Part shown: positions 19,950-33,820 of the stretch, piece after piece
How the letters are laid out: every line of letters starts with the position of its first letter
Position numbering within the stretch: position 1 is the stretch's first letter
Source of the DNA: Lampris incognitus
Lineage: Eukaryota > Chordata > Actinopteri > Lampriformes > Lampridae
Direction: 5' to 3'
Length of the DNA stretch: 64,000 bases
NCBI RefSeq assembly: GCF_029633865.1
Contig: NC_079230.1
Location: forward strand, 35,495,405-35,559,404
The notes under the pieces: generated by a model
Seen by the model: the letters and a program-made list of their open reading frames with translations, nothing else
Databases searched by the model: none
Told to the model about the DNA's origin: nothing
Program-made: the position numbers and the translations under genes

Positions 19950-22900
19950 GGATAAGGTTTTTAATACCGGTAGGGCGTTCACCTGGTGAACCAGGTAAAC
20001 ACACCATATGACCACAGCAGGAGAAGGTTTTTAATACCGGTAGAGCGTTCACCTGGTGAACCAGGTAAACACACCATATGACCACAGCAGGAGAAGGTTT
20101 TTAATACTGGTAGGGCGTTCAACTGGTGAACAAGGTAAACACACCATATCACCACAGCAGTAGGTGGTTTTTAATACCGGTAGGGCGTTCACCTGGTGAA
20201 CAAGGTAAACACACCATATGACCACAGCAGGAGAAGGTTTTTAATACCGGTAGAGCGTTCACCTGGTGAACCAGGTAAACACACCATATGACCACAGCAG
20301 GAGAAGGTTTTTAATACCGGTAGGGCGTTCACCTGGTGAACCAGGTAAACACACCATATGACCACAGCAGGAGAAGGTTTTTAATACCGGTAGGGCGTTC
20401 ACCTGGTGAACAAGGTAAACACACCACATCACCACAGCAGGAGGTGGTTTTTAATACCGGTAGGGCGTTCACCTGGTGAACAAGGTAAACACACCATATG
20501 ACCACAGCAGTAGGTGGTTTTTAATACCGGTAGGGCGTTCACCTGGTGAACAAGGTAAACACACCATATGACCACAGCAGGAGAAGGTTTTTAATACCGG
20601 TAGGGCATTCACCTGGTGAACCAGGTAAACACACCATATGACCACAGCAGGAGGTGGGTTTTAATACCGGTAGGGCGTTCACCTGGTGAACCAGGTAAAC
20701 ACACCATATGACCACAGCAGGATAAGGTTTTTAATACCGGTAGGGCATTCACCTGGTGAACCAGGTAAACACACCATATGACCACAGCAGGAGAAGGTTT
20801 TTAATACCGGTAGGGCGTTCAACTGGTGAACAAGGTAAACACACCATATCACCACAGCAGTAGGTGGTTTTTAATACCGGTAGGGCGTTCACCTGGTGAA
20901 CAAGGTAAACACACCATATGACCACAGCAGGAGAAGGTTTTAATACCGGTAGGGCGTTCACCTGGTGAACCAGGTAAACACACCATATGACCACAGCAGG
21001 AGAAGGTTTTTAATACCGGTAGGGTGTTCAGCTGGTGAACAAGGTAAACACACCATATGACCACAGCAGGACAAGGTTTTTAATACCGGTAGGGCGTTCA
21101 CCTGGTGAACAAGGTAAACACACCATATGACCACAGCAGTAGGTGGTTTTTAATACCGGTAGGGCGTTCACCTGGTGAACAAGGTAAACACACCATATGA
21201 CCACAGCAGGAGAAGGTTTTTAATACCGGTAGGGCGTTCACCTGGTGAACAAGGTAAACACACCATACGACCACAGCAGGAGAAGGTTTTTAATACCATC
21301 GCGGGGTTCAGCTGGTGAACAAGGTAAACACACACTATGACCACAGCAGGAGAAGGTTTTTAGTACCGGTAGGGCGTTCACCTGGTGAACAAGGTAAACA
21401 CACCATACGACCACAGCAGGAGAAGGTTTTTAATACCATCGCGGGGTTCAGCTGGTGAACAAGGTAAACACACCATATGACCACAGCAGAAGGAGGTTTT
21501 TAATACCGGTAGGGCGTTCACCTGGTGATCAAGGTAAACACACCATATGACCACAGCAGAAGGAGGTTTTTAATACCGTTAGGGCGTTCAGCTGGTGAAC
21601 AAGGTAAACACACCATATGACCGAAGCAGGACAAGGTGTTTACTACCGGTAGGTCGTTGAGCTGGTTAACAAGGTAAACACATCACATGACAGCAGCAGG
21701 AGAAGGTTTTTAATACCGGTAGGGCGTTCACCTGGTGAACAAGGTAAACACACCATATGACCACAGCAGGAGAAGGTTTTTAATACCGGTAGGGTGTTCA
21801 CCTGGTGAACAAGGTAAACACACCATATGACAACAGAAGGAGAAGGTTTTTAATACCGGTAGGGCGTTCAGCTGGTGAACAAGGTAAACACACCATATGA
21901 CCGAAGCAGGACAAGGTGTTTACTACCGGTAGGTCGTTGAGCTGGTTAACAAGGTAAACACATCACATGACAGCAGCAGGAGAAGGTTTTTAATACCGGT
22001 AGGGCGTTCACCTGGTGAACAAGGTAAACACACCATATGACCACAGCAGGAGAAGGTTTTTAATACCGGTAGGGTGTTCACCTGGTGAACAAGGTAAACA
22101 CACCATATGACAACAGAAGGAGAAGGTTTTTAATACCGGTAGGGCATTCAGCTGGTGAACAAGGTAAACACACCATATGGCCACAGCAGGAGAAGGTTTT
22201 TAGTACCGGTAGGGTGTTCACCTGGTGAACAAGGTAAACACACCATATGGCCACAGCAGGAGAAGGTTTTTAGTACCGGTAGGGTGTTCACCTGGTGAAC
22301 AAGGTAAACACACCATATCACCACAGCAGGAGGTCGTTTTTAATACCGGTAGGGCATTCACCTGGTGAACAAAGTAAACACACCATATCACCACAGCAGG
22401 AGGTCGTTTTTAATACCGGTAGGGTGTTCACCTGGTGAACAAGGTAAACACACCATATCACCACAGCAGGAGAAGGTTTTTAATACCGGTAGGGCATTCA
22501 CCTGGTGAACAAAGTAAACACACCATATGACCACAGCAGGAGGTGGTTTTTTATACCGGTAGGGCGTTCAACTGGTGGACCAGGTAAACACACCATATGA
22601 CCACAGCAGGAGAAGGTTTGTAATACCGGTAGGGTGTTCCCCTGGTGAACCAGGTAAACACACCATATCACTACAGCAGGACAAGGTTTTTAATACCGGT
22701 AGGGCGTTCAACTGGTGAACCAGGTAAACACACCATATGACAACAGCAGGAGAAGGTTTTTAATACCGGTAGGGCGTTCACCTGGTGAACAAGGTAAACA
22801 CACCATATCACCACAGCAATAGGTGGTTTTAATACCGGTAGGGGGTTCAACTGGTGAACAAGGTAAACACACCATAGGACCACAGCAGCAGAAGGTTTTT

Positions 22901-23869
22901 AATACCGGTAGGGCGTTCAGCTGGTGAACCAGGTAAACACACCATATGACCACAGCAGAAGGAGGTTTTTAATACCGGTAGGGCGTTCAGCTGGTAATCA
23001 AGGTAAACACACCATATGACCACAGCAGGAGAAGGTTTTTAATACCGGTAGGGTGTTCACCTGGTGAACAAGGTAAACACACCATATCACCACAGCAGGA
23101 GGTGGTTTTTAATACCGGTAGGGCGTTCACCTGGTGAACCAGGTAAACACACCATATGACCACAGCAGGAGAAGGTTTGTAATACCGGTAGGGTGTTCCC
23201 CTGGTGAACCAGGTAAACACACCGTATCACCACAGCAGGACAAGGTTTTTAATACCGGTAGGGCGTTCACCTGGTGAACCAGGTAAACACACCATACGAC
23301 CACAGCAGGAGAAGGTTTTTAATACCGGTAGGGTGTTCACCTGGTGAACCAGGTAAACACACCATATCACCGACAGCAGGAGAAGGTTTTTAATACCGGT
23401 AGGGTGTTCACCTGGTGAACAAGGTAAACACACCATATGACAACAGCAGGAGAAGGTTTTTAATACCGGTAGGGCGTTCCTCTGGTGAACAAGGTAAACA
23501 CACCATACGACCACAGCAGGAGAAGGTTTTTAATACCATCGCGGGGTTCACCTGGTGAACAAGGTAAACACACCATATGACCACAGCAGGAGAAGGTTTT
23601 TAATACCGGTAGGGCGTTCAGCTGGTGAACAAGGTAAACACACACTATGACCACAGCAGGAGAAGGTTTTTAGTACCGGTAGGGGGTTCAACTGGTGAAC
23701 AAGGTAAACACACCATAGGACCAAAGCAGCAGAAGGTTTTTAATACCGGTAGGGCGTTCAGCTGGTGATCAAGGTAAACACACCATATGACCACAGCAGA
23801 AGAAGGTTTGTAATACCGGTAGGGTGTTCACCTGGTGAACAAGGTAAACACACCATATGACCACAGCAG
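19950..23869. repeat. Higher-order duplication within the array, copy 1
   Basis: The order of variant monomers here recurs at 23870-27928. The offset is 3919 bp at the start, 3779 bp after a two-monomer difference near 21290-21430, and 4059 bp from about 26.3 kb onward. The boundaries are good to roughly one monomer. Confidence 0.85.
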
Positions 23870-26800
23870 GAGAAGGTTTTTAATACCGGTAGGGCGTTCA
23901 CCTGGTGAACCAGGTAAACACACCATATGACCACAGCAGGAGAAGGTTTTTAATACCGGTAGAGCGTTCACCTGGTGAACCAGGTAAACACACCATATGA
24001 CCACAGCAGGAGAAGGTTTTTAATACTGGTAGGGCGTTCAACTGGTGAACAAGGTAAACACACCATATCACCACAGCAGTAGGTGGTTTTTAATACCGGT
24101 AGGGCGTTCACCTGGTGAACAAGGTAAACACACCATATGACCACAGCAGGAGAAGGTTTTTAATACCGGTAGAGCGTTCACCTGGTGAACCAGGTAAACA
24201 CACCATATGACCACAGCAGGAGAAGGTTTTTAATACCGGTAGGGCGTTCACCTGGTGAACCAGGTAAACACACCATATGACCACAGCAGGAGAAGGTTTT
24301 TAATACCGGTAGGGCGTTCACCTGGTGAACAAGGTAAACACACCACATCACCACAGCAGGAGGTGGTTTTTAATACCGGTAGGGCGTTCACCTGGTGAAC
24401 AAGGTAAACACACCATATGACCACAGCAGTAGGTGGTTTTTAATACCGGTAGGGCGTTCACCTGGTGAACAAGGTAAACACACCATATGACCACAGCAGG
24501 AGAAGGTTTTTAATACCGGTAGGGCATTCACCTGGTGAACCAGGTAAACACACCATATGACCACAGCAGGAGGTGGGTTTTAATACCGGTAGGGCGTTCA
24601 CCTGGTGAACCAGGTAAACACACCATATGACCACAGCAGGATAAGGTTTTTAATACCGGTAGGGCATTCACCTGGTGAACCAGGTAAACACACCATATGA
24701 CCACAGCAGGAGAAGGTTTTTAATACCGGTAGGGCGTTCAACTGGTGAACAAGGTAAACACACCATATCACCACAGCAGTAGGTGGTTTTTAATACCGGT
24801 AGGGCGTTCACCTGGTGAACAAGGTAAACACACCATATGACCACAGCAGGAGAAGGTTTTAATACCGGTAGGGCGTTCACCTGGTGAACCAGGTAAACAC
24901 ACCATATGACCACAGCAGGAGAAGGTTTTTAATACCGGTAGGGTGTTCAGCTGGTGAACAAGGTAAACACACCATATGACCACAGCAGGACAAGGTTTTT
25001 AATACCGGTAGGGCGTTCACCTGGTGAACAAGGTAAACACACCATATGACCACAGCAGTAGGTGGTTTTTAATACCGGTAGGGCGTTCACCTGGTGAACA
25101 AGGTAAACACACCATATGACCACAGCAGGAGAAGGTTTTTAATACCGGTAGGGCGTTCACCTGGTGAACAAGGTAAACACACCATACGACCACAGCAGGA
25201 GAAGGTTTTTAATACCATCGCGGGGTTCAGCTGGTGAACAAGGTAAACACACCATATGACCACAGCAGAAGGAGGTTTTTAATACCGGTAGGGCGTTCAC
25301 CTGGTGATCAAGGTAAACACACCATATGACCACAGCAGAAGGAGGTTTTTAATACCGTTAGGGCGTTCAGCTGGTGAACAAGGTAAACACACCATATGAC
25401 CGAAGCAGGACAAGGTGTTTACTACCGGTAGGTCGTTGAGCTGGTTAACAAGGTAAACACATCACATGACAGCAGCAGGAGAAGGTTTTTAATACCGGTA
25501 GGGCGTTCACCTGGTGAACAAGGTAAACACACCATATGACCACAGCAGGAGAAGGTTTTTAATACCGGTAGGGTGTTCACCTGGTGAACAAGGTAAACAC
25601 ACCATATGACAACAGAAGGAGAAGGTTTTTAATACCGGTAGGGCGTTCAGCTGGTGAACAAGGTAAACACACCATATGACCGAAGCAGGACAAGGTGTTT
25701 ACTACCGGTAGGTCGTTGAGCTGGTTAACAAGGTAAACACATCACATGACAGCAGCAGGAGAAGGTTTTTAATACCGGTAGGGCGTTCACCTGGTGAACA
25801 AGGTAAACACACCATATGACCACAGCAGGAGAAGGTTTTTAATACCGGTAGGGTGTTCACCTGGTGAACAAGGTAAACACACCATATGACAACAGAAGGA
25901 GAAGGTTTTTAATACCGGTAGGGCATTCAGCTGGTGAACAAGGTAAACACACCATATGGCCACAGCAGGAGAAGGTTTTTAGTACCGGTAGGGTGTTCAC
26001 CTGGTGAACAAGGTAAACACACCATATGACCACAGCAGGAGAAGGTTTTTAGTACCGGTAGGGTGTTCACCTGGTGAACAAGGTAAACACACCATATGGC
26101 CACAGCAGGAGAAGGTTTTTAGTACCGGTAGGGCGTTCACCTGGTGAACAAGGTAAACACACCATATGGCCACAGCAGGAGAAGGTTTTTAGTACCGGTA
26201 GGGTGTTCACCTGGTGAACAAGGTAAACACACCATATCACCACAGCAGGAGGTCGTTTTTAGTACCGGTAGGGCGTTCACCTGGTGAACAAGGTAAACAC
26301 ACCATATCACCACAGCAGGAGGTCGTTTTTAATACCGGTAGGGCATTCACCTGGTGAACAAGGTAAACACACCATATCACCACAGCAGGAGGTCGTTTTT
26401 AATACCGGTAGGGTGTTCACCTGGTGAACAAGGTAAACACACCATATCACCACAGCAGGAGAAGGTTTTTAATACCGGTAGGGCATTCACCTGGTGAACA
26501 AAGTAAACACACCATATCACCACAGCAGGAGGTCGCTTTTAATACCGGTAGGGTGTTCACCTGGTGAACAAGGTAAACACACCATATCACCACAGCAGGA
26601 GGTGGTTTTTTATACCGGTAGGGCGTTCAACTGGTGGACCAGGTAAACACACCATATGACCACAGCAGGAGAAGGTTTGTAATACCGGTAGGGTGTTCCC
26701 CTGGTGAACCAGGTAAACACACCATATCACTACAGCAGGACAAGGTTTTTAATACCGGTAGGGCGTTCAACTGGTGAACCAGGTAAACACACCATATGAC

Positions 26801-27928
26801 AACAGCAGGAGAAGGTTTTTAATACCGGTAGGGCGTTCACCTGGTGAACAAGGTAAACACACCATATCACCACAGCAATAGGTGGTTTTAATACCGGTAG
26901 GGGGTTCAACTGGTGAACAAGGTAAACACACCATAGGACCACAGCAGCAGAAGGTTTTTAATACCGGTAGGGCGTTCAGCTGGTGAACCAGGTAAACACA
27001 CCATATGACCACAGCAGAAGGAGGTTTTTAATACCGGTAGGGCGTTCAGCTGGTAATCAAGGTAAACACACCATATGACCACAGCAGGAGAAGGTTTTTA
27101 ATACCGGTAGGGTGTTCACCTGGTGAACAAGGTAAACACACCATATCACCACAGCAGGAGGTGGTTTTTAATACCGGTAGGGCGTTCACCTGGTGAACCA
27201 GGTAAACACACCATATGACCACAGCAGGAGAAGGTTTGTAATACCGGTAGGGTGTTCCCCTGGTGAACCAGGTAAACACACCGTATCACCACAGCAGGAC
27301 AAGGTTTTTAATACCGGTAGGGCGTTCACCTGGTGAACAAGGTAAACACACCATACGACCACAGCAGGAGAAGGTTTTTAATACCGGTAGGGTGTTCACC
27401 TGGTGAACCAGGTAAACACACCATATCACCACAGCAGGAGAAGGTCTTTAATACCGGTAGGGTGTTCACCTGGTGAACAAGGTAAACACACCATATGACA
27501 ACAGCAGGAGAAGGTTTTTAATACCGGTAGGGCGTTCAACTGGTGAACAAGGTAAACACACCATACGACCACAGCAGGAGAAGGTTTTTAATACCATCGC
27601 GGGGTTCACCTGGTGAACAAGGTAAACACACCATATGACCACAGCAGGAGAAGGTTTTTAATACCGGTAGGGCGTTCAGCTGGTGAACAAGGTAAACACA
27701 CACTATGACCACAGCAGGAGAAGGTTTTTAGTACCGGTAGGGGGTTCAACTGGTGAACAAGGTAAACACACCATAGGACCAAAGCAGCAGAAGGTTTTTA
27801 ATACCGGTAGGGCGTTCAGCTGGTGATCAAGGTAAACACACCATATGACCACAGCAGAAGAAGGTTTGTAATACCGGTAGGGTGTTCACCTGGTGAACAA
27901 GGTAAACACACCATATGACCACAGCAGG
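23870..27928. repeat. Higher-order duplication within the array, copy 2
   Basis: The tandem second copy of the preceding block. It lacks two monomers found in copy 1 near 21.3-21.4 kb and has four extra between about 26.0 and 26.3 kb, a net gain of 140 bp. Otherwise the monomer types follow the same order almost base for base. Confidence 0.85.
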
Positions 27929-30900
27929 ACAAGGTTTTTAATACCGGTAGGGCGTTCAACTGGTGACCCAGGTAAACACACCATATGACCTTAGCAGGAG
28001 GTCGTTTTTAATACCGGTAGGGTGTTCACCTGGTGAACAAGGTAAACACACCATACGACCACAGCAGGAGAAGGTTTTTAATACCGGCGCGGGGTTCACC
28101 TGGTGAACAAGGTAAACACACCATATGACCACAGCAGTAGGTGGTTTTTAATACCGGTAGGGCGTTCAACTGGTGAACAAGGTAAACACACCATATGACC
28201 ACAGCAGGAGAAGGTTTTTAATGCCGTTAGGGTGTTCACCTGGTGAACAAGGTAAACACACCATATGACCACAGCAGGAGAAGGTTTTTAATACCGGTAG
28301 GGTGTTCACCTGGTGAACAAGGTAAACACACCATATGACAACAGCAGGAGAAGGTTTTTAATACCGGTAGGGTGTTCACCTGGTGAACAAGGTAAACACA
28401 CCATATGACCACAGCAGGAGAAGGTTTTTAATACCGGTAGGGTGTTCACCTGGTGAACAAGTAAACACACCATATCACCACAGCAGAAGGAGGTTTTTAA
28501 TACCGGTAGGGCGTTCAGCTGGTAATCAAGGTAAACACACCATATCACCACAGCAGGACAAGGTTTTTAATACCGGTAGGGCGTTCAACTGGTGAACCAG
28601 GTAAACACACCATATGACCACAGGAGGACAAGGTTTTTAATACCGGTAGGGCGTTCACCTGATGAACAAGGTAAACACACCATATCACCACAGCAGTAGG
28701 TGGTTTTTAATACCGGTAGGGCGTTCAACTGGTGAACCAGGTAAACACACCATATGACCACAGCAGGAGAAGGTTTTCAATACCGGTAGGGCGTTCAGCT
28801 GGTGATCAAGGTAAACACACCATATGACCACAGCAGGAGAAGGTTTTTAATACCGGTAGGGTGTTCACCTGGTGAACAAGGTAAACACACCATATGACCA
28901 CAGCAGGAGAAGGTTTTTAATACCGGTAGGGCGTTCACCTGGTGAACATGGTAAACACACCATATGACCACAGCAGAAGGAGGTTTTTAATACCGGTAGG
29001 GCGTTCACCTGGTGATCAAGGTAAACACACCATATGACCACAGCAGAAGGAGGTTTTTAATACCGGTAGGGCGTTCAGCTGGTGAACAAGGTAAACACAC
29101 CATATGACCGCAGCAGGACAAGGTGTTTACCACCGGTAGGTCGTTGAGCTGGTTAACAAGGTAAACACACCATATGACCACAGCAGGAGAAGGTTTGTAA
29201 TACCGGTAGGGTGTTCCCCTGGTGAACCAGGTAAACACACCGTATCACCACAGCAGGACAAGGTTTTTAATACCGGTAGGGCGTTCACCTGGTGAACCAG
29301 GTAAACACACCATATGACCACAGCAGGAGAAGGTTTTTAATACTGGTAGGGCGTTCACCTGGTGAACCAGGTAAACACACCATATGACCACAGCAGGAGA
29401 AGGTTTTTAATACTGGTAGGGCGTTCACCTGGTGAACCAGGTAAACACACCATATGACCACAGCAGGAGAAGGTTTTTAATACCGGTAGGGCGTTCACCT
29501 GGTGAACCAGGTAAACACACCATATGACCACAGCAGGAGAAGGTTTTTAATACTGGTAGGGCGTTCACCTGGTGAACCAGGTAAACACACCATATGACCA
29601 CAGCAGGACAAGGTTTTTAATACCGGTAGGGCGTTCACCTGATGAACAAGGTAAACACACCATATCACCACAGCAGTAGGTGGTTTTTTAATACCGGTAG
29701 GGCGTTCAACTGGTGAACCAGGTAAACACACCATATGACCACAGCAGGAGAAGGTTTTTAATACCGGTAGGGTGTTCACCTGGTGAACAAGGTAAACACA
29801 CCATATGACAACAGCAGGAGAAGGTTTTTAATACCGGTAGGGCGTTCACCTGGTGAACAAGGTAAACACACCATACGACCACAGCAGGAGAAGGTTTTTA
29901 ATACCATCGCGGGGTTCACCTGGTGAACAAGGTAAACACACCATATGACCACAGCAGGAGAAGGTTTTTAATACCGGTAGGGCGTTCAGCTGGTGAACAA
30001 GGTAAACACACACTATGACCACAGCAGGAGAAGGTTTTTAGTACCGGTAGGGGGTTCAACTGGTGAACAAGGTAAACACACCATAGGACCAAAGCAGCAG
30101 AAGGTTTTTAATACCGGTAGGGCGTTCAGCTGGTGATCAAGGTAAACACACCATATGACCACAGCAGGAGAAGGTTTTTAATACCGGTAGGGTGTTCACC
30201 TGGTGAACAAAGTAAACACACCATATCACCACAGCAGGAGGTCGTTTTTAATACCGGTAGGGTGTTCACCTGGTGAACAAGGTAAACACACCATATGACA
30301 ACAGCAGGAGAAGGTTTTTAATACCGGTAGGGCGTTCACCTGGTGAACAAGGTAAACACACCATATCACCACAGCAGGAGAAGGTTTGTAATACCGGTAG
30401 GGTGTTCACCTGGTGAACAAGGTAAACACACCATATGACCACAGCAGGACAAGGTTTTTAATACCGGTAGGGCGTTCAACTGGTGAACCAGGTAAACACA
30501 CCATATGACCACAGCAGGAGGTCGTTTTTAATACCGGTAGGGTGTTCACCTGGTGAACAAGGTAAACACACCATATCACCACAGCAGGAGGTGGTTTTTA
30601 ATACCGGTAGGGCGTTCAACTGGTGAACCAGGTAAACACACCATATGACCACAGCAGGAGAAGGTTTTTAATACTGGTAGGGTGTTCCCCTGGTGAACCA
30701 GGTAAACACACCATATGACCACAGCAGTAGGTGGTTTTTAATACCGGTAGGGCGTTCACCTGGTGAACAAGGTAAACACACCATATGACCACAGCAGGAG
30801 AAGGTTTTTAATGCCGTTAGGGTGTTACCTGGTGAACAAGGTAAACACACCATATGACCACAGCAGGAGAAGGTTTTTAATACCGGTAGGGCGTTCACCT

Positions 30901-33120
30901 GGTGAACAAGGTAAACACACCATATCACCACAGCAGGAGGTGGTTTTTAATACCGGTAGGGCGTTCAACTGGTGAACAAGGTAAACACACCATATCACCA
31001 CAGCAGTAGGTGGTTTTTAATACCGGTAGGGCGTTCAACTGGTGAACCAGGTAAACACACCATATGACCACAGCAGGAGAAGGTTTTCAATACCGGTAGG
31101 GCGTTCAGCTGGTGATCAAGGTAAACACACCATATGACCACAGCAGGAGAAGGTTTTTAATACCGGTAGGGTGTTCACCTGGTGAACAAGGTAAACACAC
31201 CATATGACCACAGCAGGAGAAGGTTTTTAATACCGGTAGGGCGTTCAACTGGTGAACAAGGTAAACACACCATATCACCACAGCAGAAGGAGGTTTTTAA
31301 TACCGGTAGGGCGTTCACCTGGTGATCAAGGTAAACACACCATATGACCACAGCAGAAGGAGGTTTTTAATACCGGTAGGGCGTTCAGCTGGTGATCAAG
31401 GTAAACACACCATATGACCACAGCAGGAGAAGGTTTTTAATACCGGTAGGGTGTTCACCTGGTGAACAAGGTAAACACACCATATCACCACAGCAGGAGG
31501 TGGTTTTTAATACCGGTAGGGCGTTCAACTGGTGAACAAGGTAAACACACCATATGACCACAGCAGGAGAAGGTTTGTAATACCGGTAGGGTGTTCCCCT
31601 GGTGAACCAGGTAAACACACCGTATCACCACAGCAGGACAAGGTTTTTAATACCGGTAGGGCGTTCAACTGGTGAACCAGGTAAACACACCATATGACAA
31701 CAGCAGGAGAAGGTTTTTAATACCGGTAGGTCGTTCACCTGGTGAACAAGGTAAACACACCATATCACCACAGCAGTAGGTGGTTTTAATACCGGTAGGG
31801 TGTTCTCCTGGTGAATAAGGTAAACACACCATATGGCCAGAGCAGGAGAAGGTTTTTAATACCGGTAGGGCGTTCACCTGGTGAACAAGGTAAACACACC
31901 ATATGACCACAGCAGGAGAAGGTTTTAATACCGGTAGGGCGTTCACCTGGTGAACAAGGTAAGCACACCATATCACCACAGCAGGAGGTGGTTTTTAATA
32001 CCGGTAGGGCGTTCAGCTGGTGAACCAGGTAAACACACCATATGACCACAGCAGGAGAAGGTTTTTAATACCGGTAGGGCGTTCACCTGGTGAACAAGGT
32101 AAACACACCATATGACCACAGCAGGAGAAGGTTTTTAATACCGGTAGGGTGTTCACCTGGTGAACAAGGTAAACACACCATATCACCACAGCAGGAGGTG
32201 GTTTTTAATACCGGTAGGGCGTTCACCTGGTGAACAAGGTAAACACACCATATGACCACAGCAGTAGGTGGTTTTTAATACCGGTAGAGCGTTCAACTGG
32301 TGAACAAGGTAAACACACCATATGACCACAGCAGGAGAAGGTTTTTAGTACCGGTAGGGGGTTCAACTGGTGAACAAGGTAAACACACCATAGGACCACA
32401 GCAGAAGGAGGTTTTTAATACCGGTAGGGCGTTCAGCTGGTGATCAAGGTAAACACACCATATGACCACAGCAGGAGGTCGTTTTTAATACCGGTAGGGT
32501 GTTCAACTGGTGAACCAGGTAAACACACCATATGACCACAGCAGGAGGTCGTTTTTAATACCGGTAGGGTGTTCAACTGGTGAACCAGGTAAACACACCA
32601 AATGACCACAGCAGGAGAAGGTTTGTAATACCGGTAGGGTGTTCCCCTGGTGAACCAGGTAAACACACCGTATCACCACAGCAGGACAAGGTTTTTAATA
32701 CCGGTAGGGCGTTCAACTGGTGAACCAGGTAAACACACCATATGACAACAGCAGGAGAAGGTTTTTAATACCGGTAGGGCGTTCACCTGGTGAATAAGGT
32801 AAACACACCATATGGCCACAGCAGGAGAAGGTTTTTAATACCGGTAGGGCGTTCACCTGGTGAACAAGGTAAACACACCATATGACCACAGCAGGAGAAG
32901 GTTTTTAATACCGGTAGGGTGTTCACCTGGTGAACAAGGTAAACACACCACATCACCACAGCAGGAGGTGGTTTTTAATACCGGTAGGGCGTTCAAATGG
33001 TGAACCAGGTAAACACACCATATGACCACAGCAGGAGAAGGTTTGTAATACCGGTAGGGTGTTCACCTGGTGAACAAGGTAAACACACCATATCACCACA
33101 GCAGGACAAGGTTTTTAATA

Positions 33121-33820
33121 CCGGTAGGGCGTTCAACTGGTGAACCAGGTAAACACACCATATGACCACAGCAGGAGAAGGTTTTTAATACCGGTAGGGC
33201 GTTCACCTGGTGAACAAGGTAAACAGACCATACGACCACAGCAGGAGAAGGTTTTTAATACCGGCGCGGGGTTCACCTGGTGAACAAGGTAAACACACCA
33301 TATGACCACAGCAGTAGGTGGTTTTTAATACCGGTAGGGCGTTCAACTGGTGAACCAGGTAAACACACCATATGACCACAGCAGGACAAGGTTTTTAATA
33401 CTGGTAGGGTGTTCACCTGGTGAACAAGGTAAACACACCGTATCACCACAGCAGGACAAGGTTTTTAATACCGGTAGGGCGTTCAACTGGTGAACCAGGT
33501 AAACACACCATATGACCACAGCAGGAGAAGGTTTTTAATACCGGTAGGGCGTTCACCTGGTGAACAAGGTAAACAGACCATACGACCACAGCAGGAGAAG
33601 GTTTTTAATACCGGCGCGGGGTTCACCTGGTGAACAAGGTAAACACACCATATGACCACAGCAGTAGGTGGTTTTTAATACCGGTAGGGCGTTCAACTGG
33701 TGAACCAGGTAAACACACCATATGACCACAGCAGGACAAGGTTTTTAATACTGGTAGGGTGTTCACCTGGTGAACAAGGTAAACACACCGTATCACCACA
33801 GCAGGACAAGGTTTTTAATA
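33121..33820. repeat. 350-bp (five-monomer) duplication in the array
   Basis: Two adjacent 350-bp blocks share rare variants, including AAACAGACCATACG at about 33221 and 33571 followed by CGGCGCGGGGTTC. This is a recent five-monomer step. Confidence 0.75.
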
